Source: Paragemmobacter amnigenus
GTDB lineage: Bacteria > Pseudomonadota > Alphaproteobacteria > Rhodobacterales > Rhodobacteraceae
Direction: 5' to 3'
Length of the DNA: 64,000 nt
Assembly: GCF_009908265.2 (NCBI RefSeq)
Contig: NZ_JAAATX020000001.1
Span: 186,001-250,000 of the forward strand
Under the pieces are notes generated by a model. The model saw nothing but the letters and a program-made list of their open reading frames with translations. It was not told the DNA's origin and did not search any database. This document shows positions 39,161 through 47,591 of this stretch, in pieces. How positions within the stretch are numbered: the stretch's first letter is position 1; each line of letters starts with the position of its first letter. Both the position numbers and the translations under genes were made by a program.

Positions 39161-39385
39161 TCAATTGCCCCGGCGCTTGCGCCAGATTCCGTATGTCACG
39201 ACCAGCGCCCAGAAGAACGCGGCCATCGCGGCGAGGTCGAAGAGGAAGACGAAACGGGTTTCCCAGCCCATCTTCCCCCCGAGGTATTGCGCCCCCATCC
39301 ACAGGATCATCGTGCCGGCGATGACGAAGGCCACGAGCCTTGCCTGCCGCGCGAGCGAGAGATCCTCTGGCGTGGGTTTGCGCAT
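39161..39385 (-). CDS. DUF5337-like two-TM protein
   Basis: 74 residues: a charged head ([18 protein letters not shown]), two membrane helices (about 17-35 and 44-65, with [29 protein letters not shown]) and a basic tail (IWRKRRGN). This pattern matches, from memory, the DUF5337 family found in Rhodobacteraceae next to nuoF. It lies seven bases after a membrane/HhH-domain gene and ten before nuoF. Role unknown; a small complex I membrane accessory is one possibility. Confidence 0.83.
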   Translation of the reverse strand: MRKPTPEDLSLARQARLVAFVIAGTMILWMGAQYLGGKMGWETRFVFLFDLAAMAAFFWALVVTYGIWRKRRGN

Positions 39386-39392
39386 CCCCGCC

Positions 39393-40103
39393 TCAGTAGT
39401 CGTTCGTCTTGGCGCGGCGGAGGAATTCTTCGATCCCCACCTCGCCGATCAGTTTCGCCTGCGCCACCCACTTGTCGCGGGTCACGCGGCCCTTGAACCC
39501 CTTGAGGTTCCCGTCCATCCATTCCACCTCGGCCGCGCCCCATTGGGCGATCTGGTCGATGTGGAAAATCCCGTTCTCGTTCAGCACCTTCTCCAGCGCG
39601 GGGCCGATGCCTTCGATCACCTTCAGGTCGTCCGCCACACCCTTGCGCGCGGACTTGAGCGCCTTGGGCTTTGTGCCGCCGACGGGGGCCGGGGCAATGT
39701 CTGTCGCCGCCTTGGGTTTGGGCGCGGCCTTGGGCTTGGCAGGCGGCGCGGCCACCGCGGCAGCGGCCTCTGCGGCGGCGGGTTTGGAGGCGGGTTCCGC
39801 CACCAGCGTGGCCGGAGCCGCAGAGGTCATCACGGCGGGGGCCGCGACCGCTTCGGCCATGGGCTGGCCGTGCGGGGGGGCGTCATGCGATGCGGCCTCG
39901 GGCTTGGGGATCCGGTCGGCAGCGCCCCATGGCATCCCCAGCACAAGACCTGCTGCCACCGTCACCACCACGCCGAAAAAGGCCGCAGGGGTGTAATCGA
40001 ATTCGCCCACCACCTTTGCCACCGCAAAGGCGATGATCCCTGCGCCGATGGCGATCAGCCATCCCGACAGCGAAGGAGCATTCAAGTTCTCGACCCGTTT
40101 CAT
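39393..40103 (-). CDS. Two-TM protein with C-terminal helix-hairpin-helix domain, between nuoE and nuoF
   Basis: 236 residues. Two helices near 13-32 and 38-57 (GWLIAIGAGIIAFAVAKVV, AAFFGVVVTVAAGLVLGMPW) are followed by an Ala/Pro/Lys linker to about 160. The C-terminal domain has DDLKVIEGIGPALEKVLNE and IDQIAQWGAAEVEWMD with GFKGRVTRDKWVAQAKLIGE, a helix-hairpin-helix fold that I recall at the C-terminus of NuoE and of ribosomal protein L21 in relatives. It lies 52 bases after nuoE. The domain may bind nucleic acid or a protein partner; which one is not known. Confidence 0.8.
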   Translation of the reverse strand: MKRVENLNAPSLSGWLIAIGAGIIAFAVAKVVGEFDYTPAAFFGVVVTVAAGLVLGMPWGAADRIPKPEAASHDAPPHGQPMAEAVAAPAVMTSAAPATLVAEPASKPAAAEAAAAVAAPPAKPKAAPKPKAATDIAPAPVGGTKPKALKSARKGVADDLKVIEGIGPALEKVLNENGIFHIDQIAQWGAAEVEWMDGNLKGFKGRVTRDKWVAQAKLIGEVGIEEFLRRAKTNDY

Positions 40104-40121
40104 GCGCGTTTCCTCATAACG

Positions 40122-40140
40122 GGGGCGTCAGTCGCGCCCC
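40122..40140 (-). repeat. Hairpin after nuoE
   Basis: GGGGCG (40122-40127) pairs with CGCCCC (40135-40140) around seven bases, in the 52-base gap between nuoE and the HhH-domain gene. It is another intercistronic hairpin of the nuo transcript. Confidence 0.45.
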
Positions 40141-40155
40141 ATCCTCACCAAGCCG

Positions 40156-41055
40156 TCATTCCGTATCCTTCTTCGCGCGCGGCGCGCGCGGCTTCTTCAC
40201 CGGAGCCTCGGACTCGGCCTTGGCTTCGGATGTCTTCGTGGTCTTTCTCACCGCCTTCACGGCGGCATCGGTGGCGGCCACGGCCACAGCGGCGGCGGCC
40301 GCCGTCACGGCGACCTTGGCGGCGGTCTTGGCCGCCGATTTCGCCGGTTTGCCCAGCCATGGCGTCAGGATCGGCACCTCGGTCCCGTCGATGCGCTTGA
40401 CCGTGTCACCGATATCCACGGCCAGTTGCGCGCTGGCATTGTACTGCTTCTTGCCGGATTCGAAGTCCTTGAGGCTGGTCAGACCCGACAGCGGTTCGGC
40501 GGCATAACGGCCGTTCTGCGGGCCGGGGACCGGAACCTCGCCCTTGGAAAACCGCGCGATCAGGTCACGCAGTTTGGCAGGCGTCAGGTCTTCGTAATAG
40601 TCCTTGCCGATCTGGGCCATGGGCGCATTGGCGCAGGCGCCCATGCATTCCACCTCTTCCCACGAGAATTTGCCGTCCTTGGACAGCGTGTGCGGCGCGG
40701 GCGCGATCAGTTCCTTGCAGACGGCGATCAGCTCTTCCGCCCCGCAGATCATGCAGGAGGTGGTGCCGCAGATCTGGACATGCGCGACCGAGCCGACGGG
40801 GGCAAGCTGGAACATGAAATAGAACGTCGCCACTTCCAGCGCGCGGATATAGGCCATGCCCAGCATGTCGGCCACGTATTCGATCGCCGGACGGGTCAGC
40901 CACCCCTCCTGCTCTTGCGCGCGCCACAGAAGCGGGATGATCGCCGAGGCCTGACGGCCTTCGGGATATTTGGAAATCTGGCCTTTCGCCCATTCCAGAT
41001 TGGCGGGCGTGAAGGCGAAGGAAGCCGGTTGAACGGGATGCAGGCGGCGGAGCAT
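40156..41055 (-). CDS. nuoE: NADH-quinone oxidoreductase subunit E with Ala/Lys-rich tail
   Basis: 299 residues against 166 in E. coli. It carries the [2Fe-2S] cluster N1a with ligands C96, C101, C137 and C141 (CGTTSC, CMGAC). Residues up to about 180 are the thioredoxin-like core. After [14 protein letters not shown] (about 224-237) a tail to 299 is rich in Ala and Lys, histone-like in composition ([31 protein letters not shown]). Its ATG overlaps the nuoD stop (TAATG). Confidence 0.97.
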   Translation of the reverse strand: MLRRLHPVQPASFAFTPANLEWAKGQISKYPEGRQASAIIPLLWRAQEQEGWLTRPAIEYVADMLGMAYIRALEVATFYFMFQLAPVGSVAHVQICGTTSCMICGAEELIAVCKELIAPAPHTLSKDGKFSWEEVECMGACANAPMAQIGKDYYEDLTPAKLRDLIARFSKGEVPVPGPQNGRYAAEPLSGLTSLKDFESGKKQYNASAQLAVDIGDTVKRIDGTEVPILTPWLGKPAKSAAKTAAKVAVTAAAAAVAVAATDAAVKAVRKTTKTSEAKAESEAPVKKPRAPRAKKDTE

Positions 41056-42272
41056 TAGCGGTCGATCTCCCCGAACACGACGTCCATCGTGCCGATGATG
41101 GCGGACACGTCGGCAAGTTGATGACCCTTGCAGATGTAGTCCATGGATTGCAGGTGCAGGTAACCCGGCGCGCGGATCTTGGCGCGGTAGGGTTTGTTGG
41201 TGCCGTCGGCGAAAAGGTAGACGCCGAATTCGCCCTTGGGCGCCTCGACCGCGGCATAGACCTCGCCCGCGGGGACGTGGAAGCCTTCGGTATAGAGCTT
41301 GAAGTGGTGGATGAGCGCCTCCATCGAGGTCTTCATCTCGCCGCGCTTGGGCGGGGTGATCTTGCCGCGCGCCAGAACGTCGGTCTTGCCCGCCGGTTCG
41401 CGCAGTTTCGCGATGGCCTGCCGGATGATGGACGTCGACTCGCGCATTTCCGCCATGCGGCAGAGGTAGCGGTCATAGCAGTCGCCGTTCTTGCCGACGG
41501 GGATCTTGAAGTCGAATTCGTCGTAGCATTCGTAGGGCTGGCTGCGGCGCAGGTCCCATGCAAGGCCCGAGCCCCGCACCATCACGCCGGAATAGCCCCA
41601 TTTCAGGATGTCATCTTCCGACACGATGCCGATATCGGCATTGCGCTGTTTGAAGATGCGGTTTTCGGTCAGCAGCGTGTCGATGTCGTCCAGCACGCGC
41701 GGGAACTTGTCGGCCCATGCCTCGATATCGTCCAGCAGGGCGGGCGTCAGGTCCTGATGCACGCCGCCGGGGCGGAAATAGGCCGCGTGCAGGCGCGCGC
41801 CGGATGCGCGTTCGTAGAACACCATCAGCTGTTCGCGTTCCTCGAACCCCCAGAGCGGGGGCGTCAGCGCGCCCACGTCCATCGCCTGTGTGGTGACGTT
41901 CAGAAGGTGGTTCAGGACGCGACCGATCTCGGAGAAGAGCACGCGGATCAGCTGCGCGCGGCGCGGTACCTTCGTTCCGGTGAGCCGCTCGATCGCCAGA
42001 CACCAGGCATGTTCCTGGTTCATCGGCGCGACATAGTCGAGCCGGTCGAAATAGGGCAGGTTCTGCAGGTAGGTCCGGCTTTCCATCAGCTTTTCGGTCC
42101 CGCGGTGCAGCAGGCCGATATGCGGGTCGCAGCGTTCCACGATCTCGCCGTCCAGCTCCAGCACCAGACGCAGCACACCGTGGGCCGCGGGGTGCTGCGG
42201 CCCGAAGTTGATGTTGAAGTTGCGGATCTTCTGTTCGCCCGTCAGAGCGTCGTCGAAGCTGCCATCCATCAT
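41055..42272 (-). CDS. nuoD: NADH-quinone oxidoreductase subunit D
   Basis: 405 residues. With NuoC and NuoB it forms the quinone-reduction module. Conserved segments are [22 protein letters not shown] with the catalytic histidines, [14 protein letters not shown], and the C-terminal [30 protein letters not shown]. Two adjacent ATGs are possible starts (42272, 42269); the first overlaps the sulfotransferase stop. NuoC and NuoD are separate genes here, unlike E. coli. Confidence 0.98.
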   Translation of the reverse strand: MMDGSFDDALTGEQKIRNFNINFGPQHPAAHGVLRLVLELDGEIVERCDPHIGLLHRGTEKLMESRTYLQNLPYFDRLDYVAPMNQEHAWCLAIERLTGTKVPRRAQLIRVLFSEIGRVLNHLLNVTTQAMDVGALTPPLWGFEEREQLMVFYERASGARLHAAYFRPGGVHQDLTPALLDDIEAWADKFPRVLDDIDTLLTENRIFKQRNADIGIVSEDDILKWGYSGVMVRGSGLAWDLRRSQPYECYDEFDFKIPVGKNGDCYDRYLCRMAEMRESTSIIRQAIAKLREPAGKTDVLARGKITPPKRGEMKTSMEALIHHFKLYTEGFHVPAGEVYAAVEAPKGEFGVYLFADGTNKPYRAKIRAPGYLHLQSMDYICKGHQLADVSAIIGTMDVVFGEIDR

Positions 42273-43156
42273 CCGTGAACCTCGGTCATGTTCCTGCGCC
42301 AGCTGTCCGGAAGATCGGGAACAAGGCGGGCGACAAAGTCGTATTGCGGGCGCAAGGCCCGTTGCGCGCGGGCGCGCAGATCGTCGGGCAGGGCAAGCGG
42401 CGTGCCTTCATGCACCCGCTTGTCGAAATTGCCGTCCATGTCGGACAGGCCAAGAAAGCCGTGCAGTCGCGCCAGTCCGGGCGCCGTCATCATCTCATCC
42501 TGCAAAAGCAGCAGGAGACGGTCGGGCGCGATTGCCGCACGAAGCCGTCCGATGGCACCGATGTAATCCTCGCGGTCGGGCAGGCCCCGCAGGATCGCGT
42601 CCAGCATCGCCTCCATCGCGGCCACTGCGCGCGAGGGAAACTCGGCCATGTCCGCCGCGCGGCGCGAGGCCAGCATCCGCGCCTGCGACCAGAGCCGCGA
42701 CACCGGATCGCGCAGCAGATAGAGAAACCGCGTCGCGGCCCCGAGTCCCGCCATCTGGCGCAGACGCGCCTCGGGCAGAAGCGCGTAGGACGGCGTGATA
42801 TCGGCCACCAGCCGCCGGTCGCCGCGGCCATGGTCCAGATAGGCCAGATAGGCCGCGATGCCGGCATCGCCCTCGCCCGCCTCGATCACGGCCTTCCACG
42901 CCAGCGCGTCGCGCAGCTGCCGCCCCACCAGCGGGCGGGTGTCGCCATCGGCGATGGCATCCTTCAGCGCAAGGATGCGCGCGCGCAGGCGGCGGCGGTA
43001 ATAGGGCTGTGTGCGGCGTTCCAGCATGTCGAAGTAGTGCAGTTCCTTGATCGTCCGCAGATGACAGTCCGGATGCTGCGACAGGTGACGGTAAAGCCAG
43101 GATGTCCCGGCCTTCGTCGCCCCCACGCAGAACAGGAGTGTCGGTGCGTCCGTCAC
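42269..43156 (-). CDS. Sulfotransferase family protein inserted between nuoC and nuoD
   Basis: 295 residues from GTG 43156, with AGAAGG upstream. The PAPS-binding 5'-phosphosulfate loop is [19 protein letters not shown] (8-26) and the 3'-phosphate motif [12 protein letters not shown] is near 147-158; KELHYFD is also typical. It would move sulfate from PAPS to an unknown acceptor. It lies three bases after nuoC and overlaps nuoD by four, so it is translated with both. Its function in this operon is unexplained. Codon use looks like that of the neighbours. Confidence 0.85.
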   Translation of the reverse strand: MTDAPTLLFCVGATKAGTSWLYRHLSQHPDCHLRTIKELHYFDMLERRTQPYYRRRLRARILALKDAIADGDTRPLVGRQLRDALAWKAVIEAGEGDAGIAAYLAYLDHGRGDRRLVADITPSYALLPEARLRQMAGLGAATRFLYLLRDPVSRLWSQARMLASRRAADMAEFPSRAVAAMEAMLDAILRGLPDREDYIGAIGRLRAAIAPDRLLLLLQDEMMTAPGLARLHGFLGLSDMDGNFDKRVHEGTPLALPDDLRARAQRALRPQYDFVARLVPDLPDSWRRNMTEVHG

Positions 43157-43159
43157 TGA

Positions 43160-43759
43160 TCAGGCCTTCTTCTCGTCGCCGGGAAGGATGTATTCGGCAC
43201 CTTCCCACGGGGACATGAAATCGAACTGGCGGTATTCCTGCACCAGTTTCACGGGTTCGTAGACGACGCGCTTCTGCGCCTCGTCATAGCGGACCTCGGT
43301 ATAGCCGGTGGTGGGGAAATCCTTGCGGAGCGGAAAGCCGCGGAAGCCGTAATCGGTCAGGATGCGGCGCAGGTCCGGATGGCCCGAGAAGAGGATGCCG
43401 AACATGTCGAACACCTCGCGCTCGAACCAGTTGGCGCTGGGATGGATGGCGACCAGCGATGGTACCATCTCGTCCTCGCCCACGGCGATCTTCAGCCGGA
43501 TGCGGTGGTTCTGGTACATCGACAGGAAGTGGTAGACCACGTCGAAGCGTTCGGCCCGTTCGGGGTGGTCGACCGCCGTGATGTCCACCAGCGAGGAGAA
43601 GCGGCAGGCGCTGTCCGTGCGGAGGAATTCGACAAGGGATTCAAGCTGCGCGGGGGCGACCTCCAGCGTCAGTTCGCCAAAGGCGACCGACGCCGACAGC
43701 ACCGCTTCGGGTTGCTTGATCTGGATATGTGCCGCCAGTTCGTGCAGGGCTTCGGACAT
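43160..43759 (-). CDS. nuoC: NADH-quinone oxidoreductase subunit C
   Basis: 199 residues, the 30-kDa subunit. It supports the quinone module and has no cofactor. Family motifs are [56 protein letters not shown] and [19 protein letters not shown]. It follows nuoB by 11 bases. Confidence 0.98.
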   Translation of the reverse strand: MSEALHELAAHIQIKQPEAVLSASVAFGELTLEVAPAQLESLVEFLRTDSACRFSSLVDITAVDHPERAERFDVVYHFLSMYQNHRIRLKIAVGEDEMVPSLVAIHPSANWFEREVFDMFGILFSGHPDLRRILTDYGFRGFPLRKDFPTTGYTEVRYDEAQKRVVYEPVKLVQEYRQFDFMSPWEGAEYILPGDEKKA

Positions 43760-43770
43760 GCCGTTCTTCC

Positions 43771-44304
43771 TCAGCGGGTGATGGTGCCGGTGCGGCGGAT
43801 TTTCCGCTGCAACTGCAGGATGCCGTAAAGCAGCGCCTCGGCCGTGGGCGGGCAGCCGGGAACGTAGATGTCCACCGGAACCACGCGGTCACAGCCGCGC
43901 ACGACCGAATAGGAATAGTGGTAGTAGCCGCCACCATTGGCGCAGGAGCCCATGGAGATCACGTAGCGCGGCTCGGGCATCTGGTCATAGACCTTGCGCA
44001 GCGCGGGGGCCATCTTGTTGGTCAGGGTGCCGGCCACGATCATAAGGTCCGACTGCCGCGGCGAGGCGCGCGGCGCGGTGCCGAAGCGTTCGAGGTCATA
44101 GCGCGGCATCGAGGTGTGCATCATCTCGACCGCGCAGCAGGCCAGACCGAAGGTCATCCAGTGCAGCGACCCGATGCGCGCCCAGTTGATGATGTCCTCG
44201 GTCGAGGTCAGCAGGAAGCCCTTGTCCTGAAGCTCGCGGTTCAGGGCCTGCACGGCGACCTCGTGATCGCCGCCCGCATGGTTCAGGGATGTGCTCACTC
44301 CCAT
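43771..44304 (-). CDS. nuoB: NADH-quinone oxidoreductase subunit B
   Basis: 177 residues from ATG 44304 with AAAGGAG upstream; it overlaps nuoA by ten bases. It binds the terminal [4Fe-4S] cluster N2 through the adjacent cysteines C56 and C57 ([11 protein letters not shown]), C121 ([10 protein letters not shown]) and C151 (VPGCPPTAE). N2 reduces quinone. Confidence 0.98.
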   Translation of the reverse strand: MGVSTSLNHAGGDHEVAVQALNRELQDKGFLLTSTEDIINWARIGSLHWMTFGLACCAVEMMHTSMPRYDLERFGTAPRASPRQSDLMIVAGTLTNKMAPALRKVYDQMPEPRYVISMGSCANGGGYYHYSYSVVRGCDRVVPVDIYVPGCPPTAEALLYGILQLQRKIRRTGTITR

Positions 44305-44660
44305 TCCAGGGCTCCTTTCTTCCATTCATAGGCAAAGCCGATGGTCAGGATGGCAAGGAAGACCATCATCGACCAGAAGCCCGTCATCGAGATGTCGCCG
44401 AATGCCACGGCCCAGGGGAAAAGGAAGGCCACTTCGAGGTCGAAGATGATGAAGAGGATCGACACGAGGTAGAACCGCACGTCGAATTTCATCCGCGCAT
44501 CGTCAAAGGCGTTGAAGCCGCATTCATAGGCCGAGACCTTTTCGGGGTCCGGATTGCGTACCGCCAGCACCGCCGCCGCAAGCATCAGCACAAGGCCGAG
44601 GCCCACCGCGATGGCCAGAAGAATGAGTATGGGAAGATACTCTCGGAGAATTGGGTCCAC
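44295..44660 (-). CDS. nuoA: NADH-quinone oxidoreductase subunit A
   Basis: 121 residues from GTG 44660 with AAGGAGCG upstream. Three membrane helices and the conserved loop [35 protein letters not shown], the quinone-site loop with its conserved cysteine. It is the first gene of the nuo operon; the region upstream holds a sigma70-like promoter candidate at 44729-44757. Confidence 0.97.
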   Translation of the reverse strand: MDPILREYLPILILLAIAVGLGLVLMLAAAVLAVRNPDPEKVSAYECGFNAFDDARMKFDVRFYLVSILFIIFDLEVAFLFPWAVAFGDISMTGFWSMMVFLAILTIGFAYEWKKGALEWE

Positions 44661-44987
44661 GAGGCGCTCCTTCGGCTGGCGACATGCGAGCTGCGGACAC
44701 TGTCGGACCGCTTGATCTCATCGCGCCCCGTTTACTCCGCCCCCCGGTATTGGTCAACCGAAGGCGGGGCGAAAAGCGCCCCCTGCGACAAGGGATTCTG
44801 CTCTTTGTATGCAACAGCACACCGCTTTGTCCGCAGCAGCGCGGCAAGGCGCTTCCCCGGTCGCCGCCCCGGTCGCCGCATTGAGTCGCAAAGCAAATCA
44901 GTCGGATATCGCCGAGCGCGGGCGACGGCTCTGGCCACCGGCCGCGCCATGCGCTTGACTGTCCCCGTCCCTAGCCGGAGGTCCGCC
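44661..44987. other. Divergent control region between nuoA and creA
   Basis: 327 bases without a gene. The nuoA side has a sigma70-like promoter candidate (44729-44757). The creA side has GGAGG before ATG 44988 and an isolated TTGACT at 44955 that has no -10 partner at the right distance. I see no tRNA, small ORF with a ribosome site, or clear FNR-type operator. Confidence 0.6.
44729..44757 (-). promoter_or_regulatory. Candidate sigma70-type promoter of the nuo operon
   Basis: On the minus strand TTGACC (44757-44752) is followed after exactly 17 bases by TAAACG (44734-44729). The -35 matches consensus in five of six positions and the -10 in three. It would give a leader of about 60 bases before nuoA. 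Confidence 0.45.
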
Positions 44988-45467
44988 ATGCACCGTCCAT
45001 CCCCCACCCTGCCCGCCCTTTTCATGGGCCTCGCCCTTGCCATGACCGCTGCGGCCCGCGCCGAGGAGGTGGGAAAGGTCGGCGTCGACTGGATCGGCAA
45101 CGACATCCTGATCGAGGCGCTGCCCGATCCCGGCGTGCAGGGCGTGACCTGCCATCTGGCCTATTTCGACCGCTCGACCATCGACCGGCTGGTGCAGGGC
45201 AACTGGTTCGAGGATCCGTCCAATTCCTCCATCGCCTGCCGCCAGACGGGGCCGGTCACGCTGGGCGACATCGACCGCAGCCCGGAAGGCGAGGAGATCT
45301 TCAGCCAGCGCCAGTCGCTTCTGCTGAAGTCGCTTTCGGTGACGCGCATCTATGACGCGAAGAACGACACGCTGATCTACATCGCCCATGCGCGCGAGGT
45401 GACGGAAGGGTCGGCGAAGATGTCGATCTCGACCGTGCCGCTGTGGAACGCCAAGGCGGCGGAGTGA
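44988..45467 (+). CDS. creA: CreA family protein
   Basis: 159 residues with a signal peptide (MHRPSPTLPALFMGLALAMTAAARA). The mature protein has the CreA pattern: GKVGVDWIGNDILIEALPDPGVQGVTCHLAYFDR, SIACRQTGPVTLGDI, SLLLKSLSVTRIYDAKNDTLIYIAHA and EGSAKMSISTVPLW. CreA is a periplasmic protein of unknown function, named for its place beside creBCD in E. coli; no creBCD genes are here. GCCGGAGG precedes ATG 44988. It converges on the DegT gene. Confidence 0.92.
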   Translation: MHRPSPTLPALFMGLALAMTAAARAEEVGKVGVDWIGNDILIEALPDPGVQGVTCHLAYFDRSTIDRLVQGNWFEDPSNSSIACRQTGPVTLGDIDRSPEGEEIFSQRQSLLLKSLSVTRIYDAKNDTLIYIAHAREVTEGSAKMSISTVPLWNAKAAE

Positions 45468-45471
45468 GGCG

Positions 45472-45604
45472 GAAGGATTTTCTCGCGAAAATCCTTCGGG
45501 GCGAAGTTTCTGGCGAAACTTCGGGACGGGATGCGAGACGGGGGGGGAGGCGTGATCCTTCGCAGAAGGATCGCCGCGAAGGATTTTCGCCAGAAAATCC
45601 TTCG
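45472..45604. repeat. Cluster of four perfect hairpins between creA and the DegT gene
   Basis: Stems: GAAGGATTTTC/GAAAATCCTTC (45472-45482, 45487-45497), CGAAGTTTC/GAAACTTCG (45502-45510, 45515-45523), GATCCTTC/GAAGGATC (45554-45561, 45565-45572) and CGAAGGATTTTC/GAAAATCCTTCG (45577-45588, 45593-45604). Loops are 3-4 bases. Hairpins 1 and 4 share the same stem. The cluster fills the gap between convergent stops and ought to end or stabilise both transcripts. Confidence 0.8.
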
Positions 45605-45607
45605 CCC

Positions 45608-46837
45608 TCAGTCGGCCAGCGGCACCGCCACCCCGGCCTCTTCGCCCGACTGGCCCACGGCAAGGACCTCGGCGCGGATGATGCGGGCGATCAGAGCGCA
45701 ATCGTCAAGGCTGAAGGTCAGCGGGACGCGCATGTCGACCAGCCCCGCAAGGATGCGGTCGGTCTGCGGCAGGGCCACGGGGGCGGCATAGCGCCAGTGG
45801 TCATAGCGGCTGGTGAAGGCCACGGGATCGGGCGCGCCGAACCATTTGAGCTCTACCCCCCGCGCGGCGCAGCGCGCGATCAGCGCCCTGATGCGGCCTG
45901 CGGTCCAGTCGGGCAGCAGGAACTGGAAGGACGAGCCCACATAGACCTCCTGCGCGGGGCGCGGGATGAGGCGCAGTCCGGCGGTGTCCTGCAACCCTGT
46001 CTCCAGCGTCCGGTACCGCTCTCCCCAGCGCGCGACGCGGTCGGCCAGCAGGCGCAGTTGCGGGCGCAGGATCGCGGCGCGCAGGTTGTCCATCCTGCCC
46101 GAGATGTTGGGGGTGTCCAGTCGGATGCCCTCGAACGCCTCGGGCGGGGGGGCGGCGCGGTGGCGGGCGTAAAGCATGTAGGACCCCGACAGCAGCACTG
46201 CGCGGGCGGCGACCTGCGGATCGTCGGTCAGCACGAAGCCGCCCTCGCCGGAATTGACGTGCTTGTAGGTCTGCATCGAATAGGCGGCGACCTTGCCATG
46301 CCGCCCCGACGGCACGCCCCGCCATGTCGCCCCCATCGTATGGGCGCAATCCTCGACCAGCGTGATGCCCATCCGGTCGCAGAGCGCGACCAGCGCCTCC
46401 ATGTCGCAGATATGGCCGCGCATGTGGGACAGGAGCAGCACCTTCGCGCCGCTGGCCCGTGCCTGCACCTCGAGATGCGCAAGGTCGATGGTCAGGTCGT
46501 CCGTCACCTCGACAAAGACGGGCACCCCGCCGACCGAGGCGATGGCACCGGGCACGGGGGCCAGCGTGAAGGCGTTGGACAGGACCGGATCGCCCGCCCG
46601 CACCCCCACGGCCCGCAGCGCACAGCCCATCGCATAGCCGCCAGAGGCGACGGCAAGGCAGTAGCGCGCCCCCGTCAGGGCGGCGAATTCCTCTTCCAGC
46701 AGGGCGGTTTCCGCCACCTCGTCCGGCGCGGTGTTATAGCGGTGCAGCCGCCCGTGGCGCAGCACGGCGAGCGCGGCCTCGATCCCCTCGTCGGGGATGG
46801 GCTCCTGCTGGGTGAAGCTTCCCGTGAACCGTTCCAT
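45608..46837 (-). CDS. DegT/DnrJ/EryC1/StrS family PLP aminotransferase
   Basis: 409 residues of the fold-type I sugar aminotransferase family. ASGGYAMGCALRAVGVRAGDPVL forms the cofactor site, VEDCAHTMGA holds the aspartate to the PLP ring nitrogen, and the PLP lysine is in YSMQTYKHVNSGEGGF. Such enzymes aminate keto-sugars or related carbonyls for surface polysaccharides or antibiotics. It follows a HAD phosphatase gene with a one-base overlap (TGATG). No sugar nucleotide pathway is adjacent apart from glmU and glmS on the other strand, so the substrate is open. Confidence 0.88.
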   Translation of the reverse strand: MERFTGSFTQQEPIPDEGIEAALAVLRHGRLHRYNTAPDEVAETALLEEEFAALTGARYCLAVASGGYAMGCALRAVGVRAGDPVLSNAFTLAPVPGAIASVGGVPVFVEVTDDLTIDLAHLEVQARASGAKVLLLSHMRGHICDMEALVALCDRMGITLVEDCAHTMGATWRGVPSGRHGKVAAYSMQTYKHVNSGEGGFVLTDDPQVAARAVLLSGSYMLYARHRAAPPPEAFEGIRLDTPNISGRMDNLRAAILRPQLRLLADRVARWGERYRTLETGLQDTAGLRLIPRPAQEVYVGSSFQFLLPDWTAGRIRALIARCAARGVELKWFGAPDPVAFTSRYDHWRYAAPVALPQTDRILAGLVDMRVPLTFSLDDCALIARIIRAEVLAVGQSGEEAGVAVPLAD

Positions 46838-47496
46838 CAGCGCACCAGCCTTTCCGCCAGATCGGGCAAATCGTCGAAATGGTCCAGCAGCGCCTCGGGG
46901 TCAAGGCGGGCGATGTCGCGGCCTTCGGGGCCGAAGGTGACAAGGGCACAGGGCACCCTCGCGGCGCGGGCGGTGCGGCGGTCGGTATCGGTGTCGCCCA
47001 CAAGCATGGAGCGGGCGATGCTGCCCCCTGCCCGCTCCACCGCGGCGGCATAGGGGGCCACGTCGGGCTTGCGGGTCGGCAGCGTGTCGGCCCCGATCAG
47101 CACATCAAAGAGCGGACGGATGCCAAGGCGGGTGACCAGCGTTTCGGCCAGTCCTGCAGGCTTGTTGGTGCAGATCGTGGTGGCAAAGCCCCTGCCCCGC
47201 AGCGCCTCGACCGCCGCGATGGCGCCGGGGTAGAGGCGGGTTTGGGTGTCGATGGCATCGGCATAGCATTGCAGCAGGCGCGGATATTGCGCATCCAGCT
47301 GCGCCTCGTCAAAGGGGCCAAGGCGCGAGAAGCCCAGCCGCAGCATGGCCCGCCCGCCATGGAAGGCGGTCAGGCTGTCGGCGGCGGTCAGCATGTCGCC
47401 ATGCCCCAGATCGCGGAAACAGGCATTGGCGGCGGCCAGCAGATCGGCCGAGGTATCGGCCAAAGTCCCGTCCAGATCGAAGACCACTGTCCGCAT
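46837..47496 (-). CDS. gph: HAD-family phosphatase, phosphoglycolate phosphatase-like
   Basis: 219 residues from ATG 47496 (MRTVVFDLDGTLADTSADL); a TTG at 47505 is possible. HAD motif I is DLDGTLADT, motif II TICTNKP, motif III lysine in TRKPDVAPY and motif IV MLVGDTDTDRRTARAA. The cap type fits Gph/PGPase enzymes, which remove 2-phosphoglycolate, but HAD substrates are hard to call by sequence. It is divergent from glmU with 95 bases between. Confidence 0.82.
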   Translation of the reverse strand: MRTVVFDLDGTLADTSADLLAAANACFRDLGHGDMLTAADSLTAFHGGRAMLRLGFSRLGPFDEAQLDAQYPRLLQCYADAIDTQTRLYPGAIAAVEALRGRGFATTICTNKPAGLAETLVTRLGIRPLFDVLIGADTLPTRKPDVAPYAAAVERAGGSIARSMLVGDTDTDRRTARAARVPCALVTFGPEGRDIARLDPEALLDHFDDLPDLAERLVR

Positions 47497-47591
47497 CGCT
47501 TGCAATACCCCGTAATCTGGTGTGAACCGCCAAGGCTTGCGGCCTGCCCCGATGGGGGTAAAACGGGCGCAACAAGAAGGAAAGGGGCAGT

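Noticed and set aside
44955-44960. TTGACT as a -35 element for creA.
   Set aside because: At 16-18 bases downstream there is only GC-rich sequence and the ribosome site, with no -10 element.
45472-45604. Possible CRISPR array because of repeated GGATTTTC units.
   Set aside because: Units are palindromic hairpins with irregular spacing, no spacers of even length and no cas genes.
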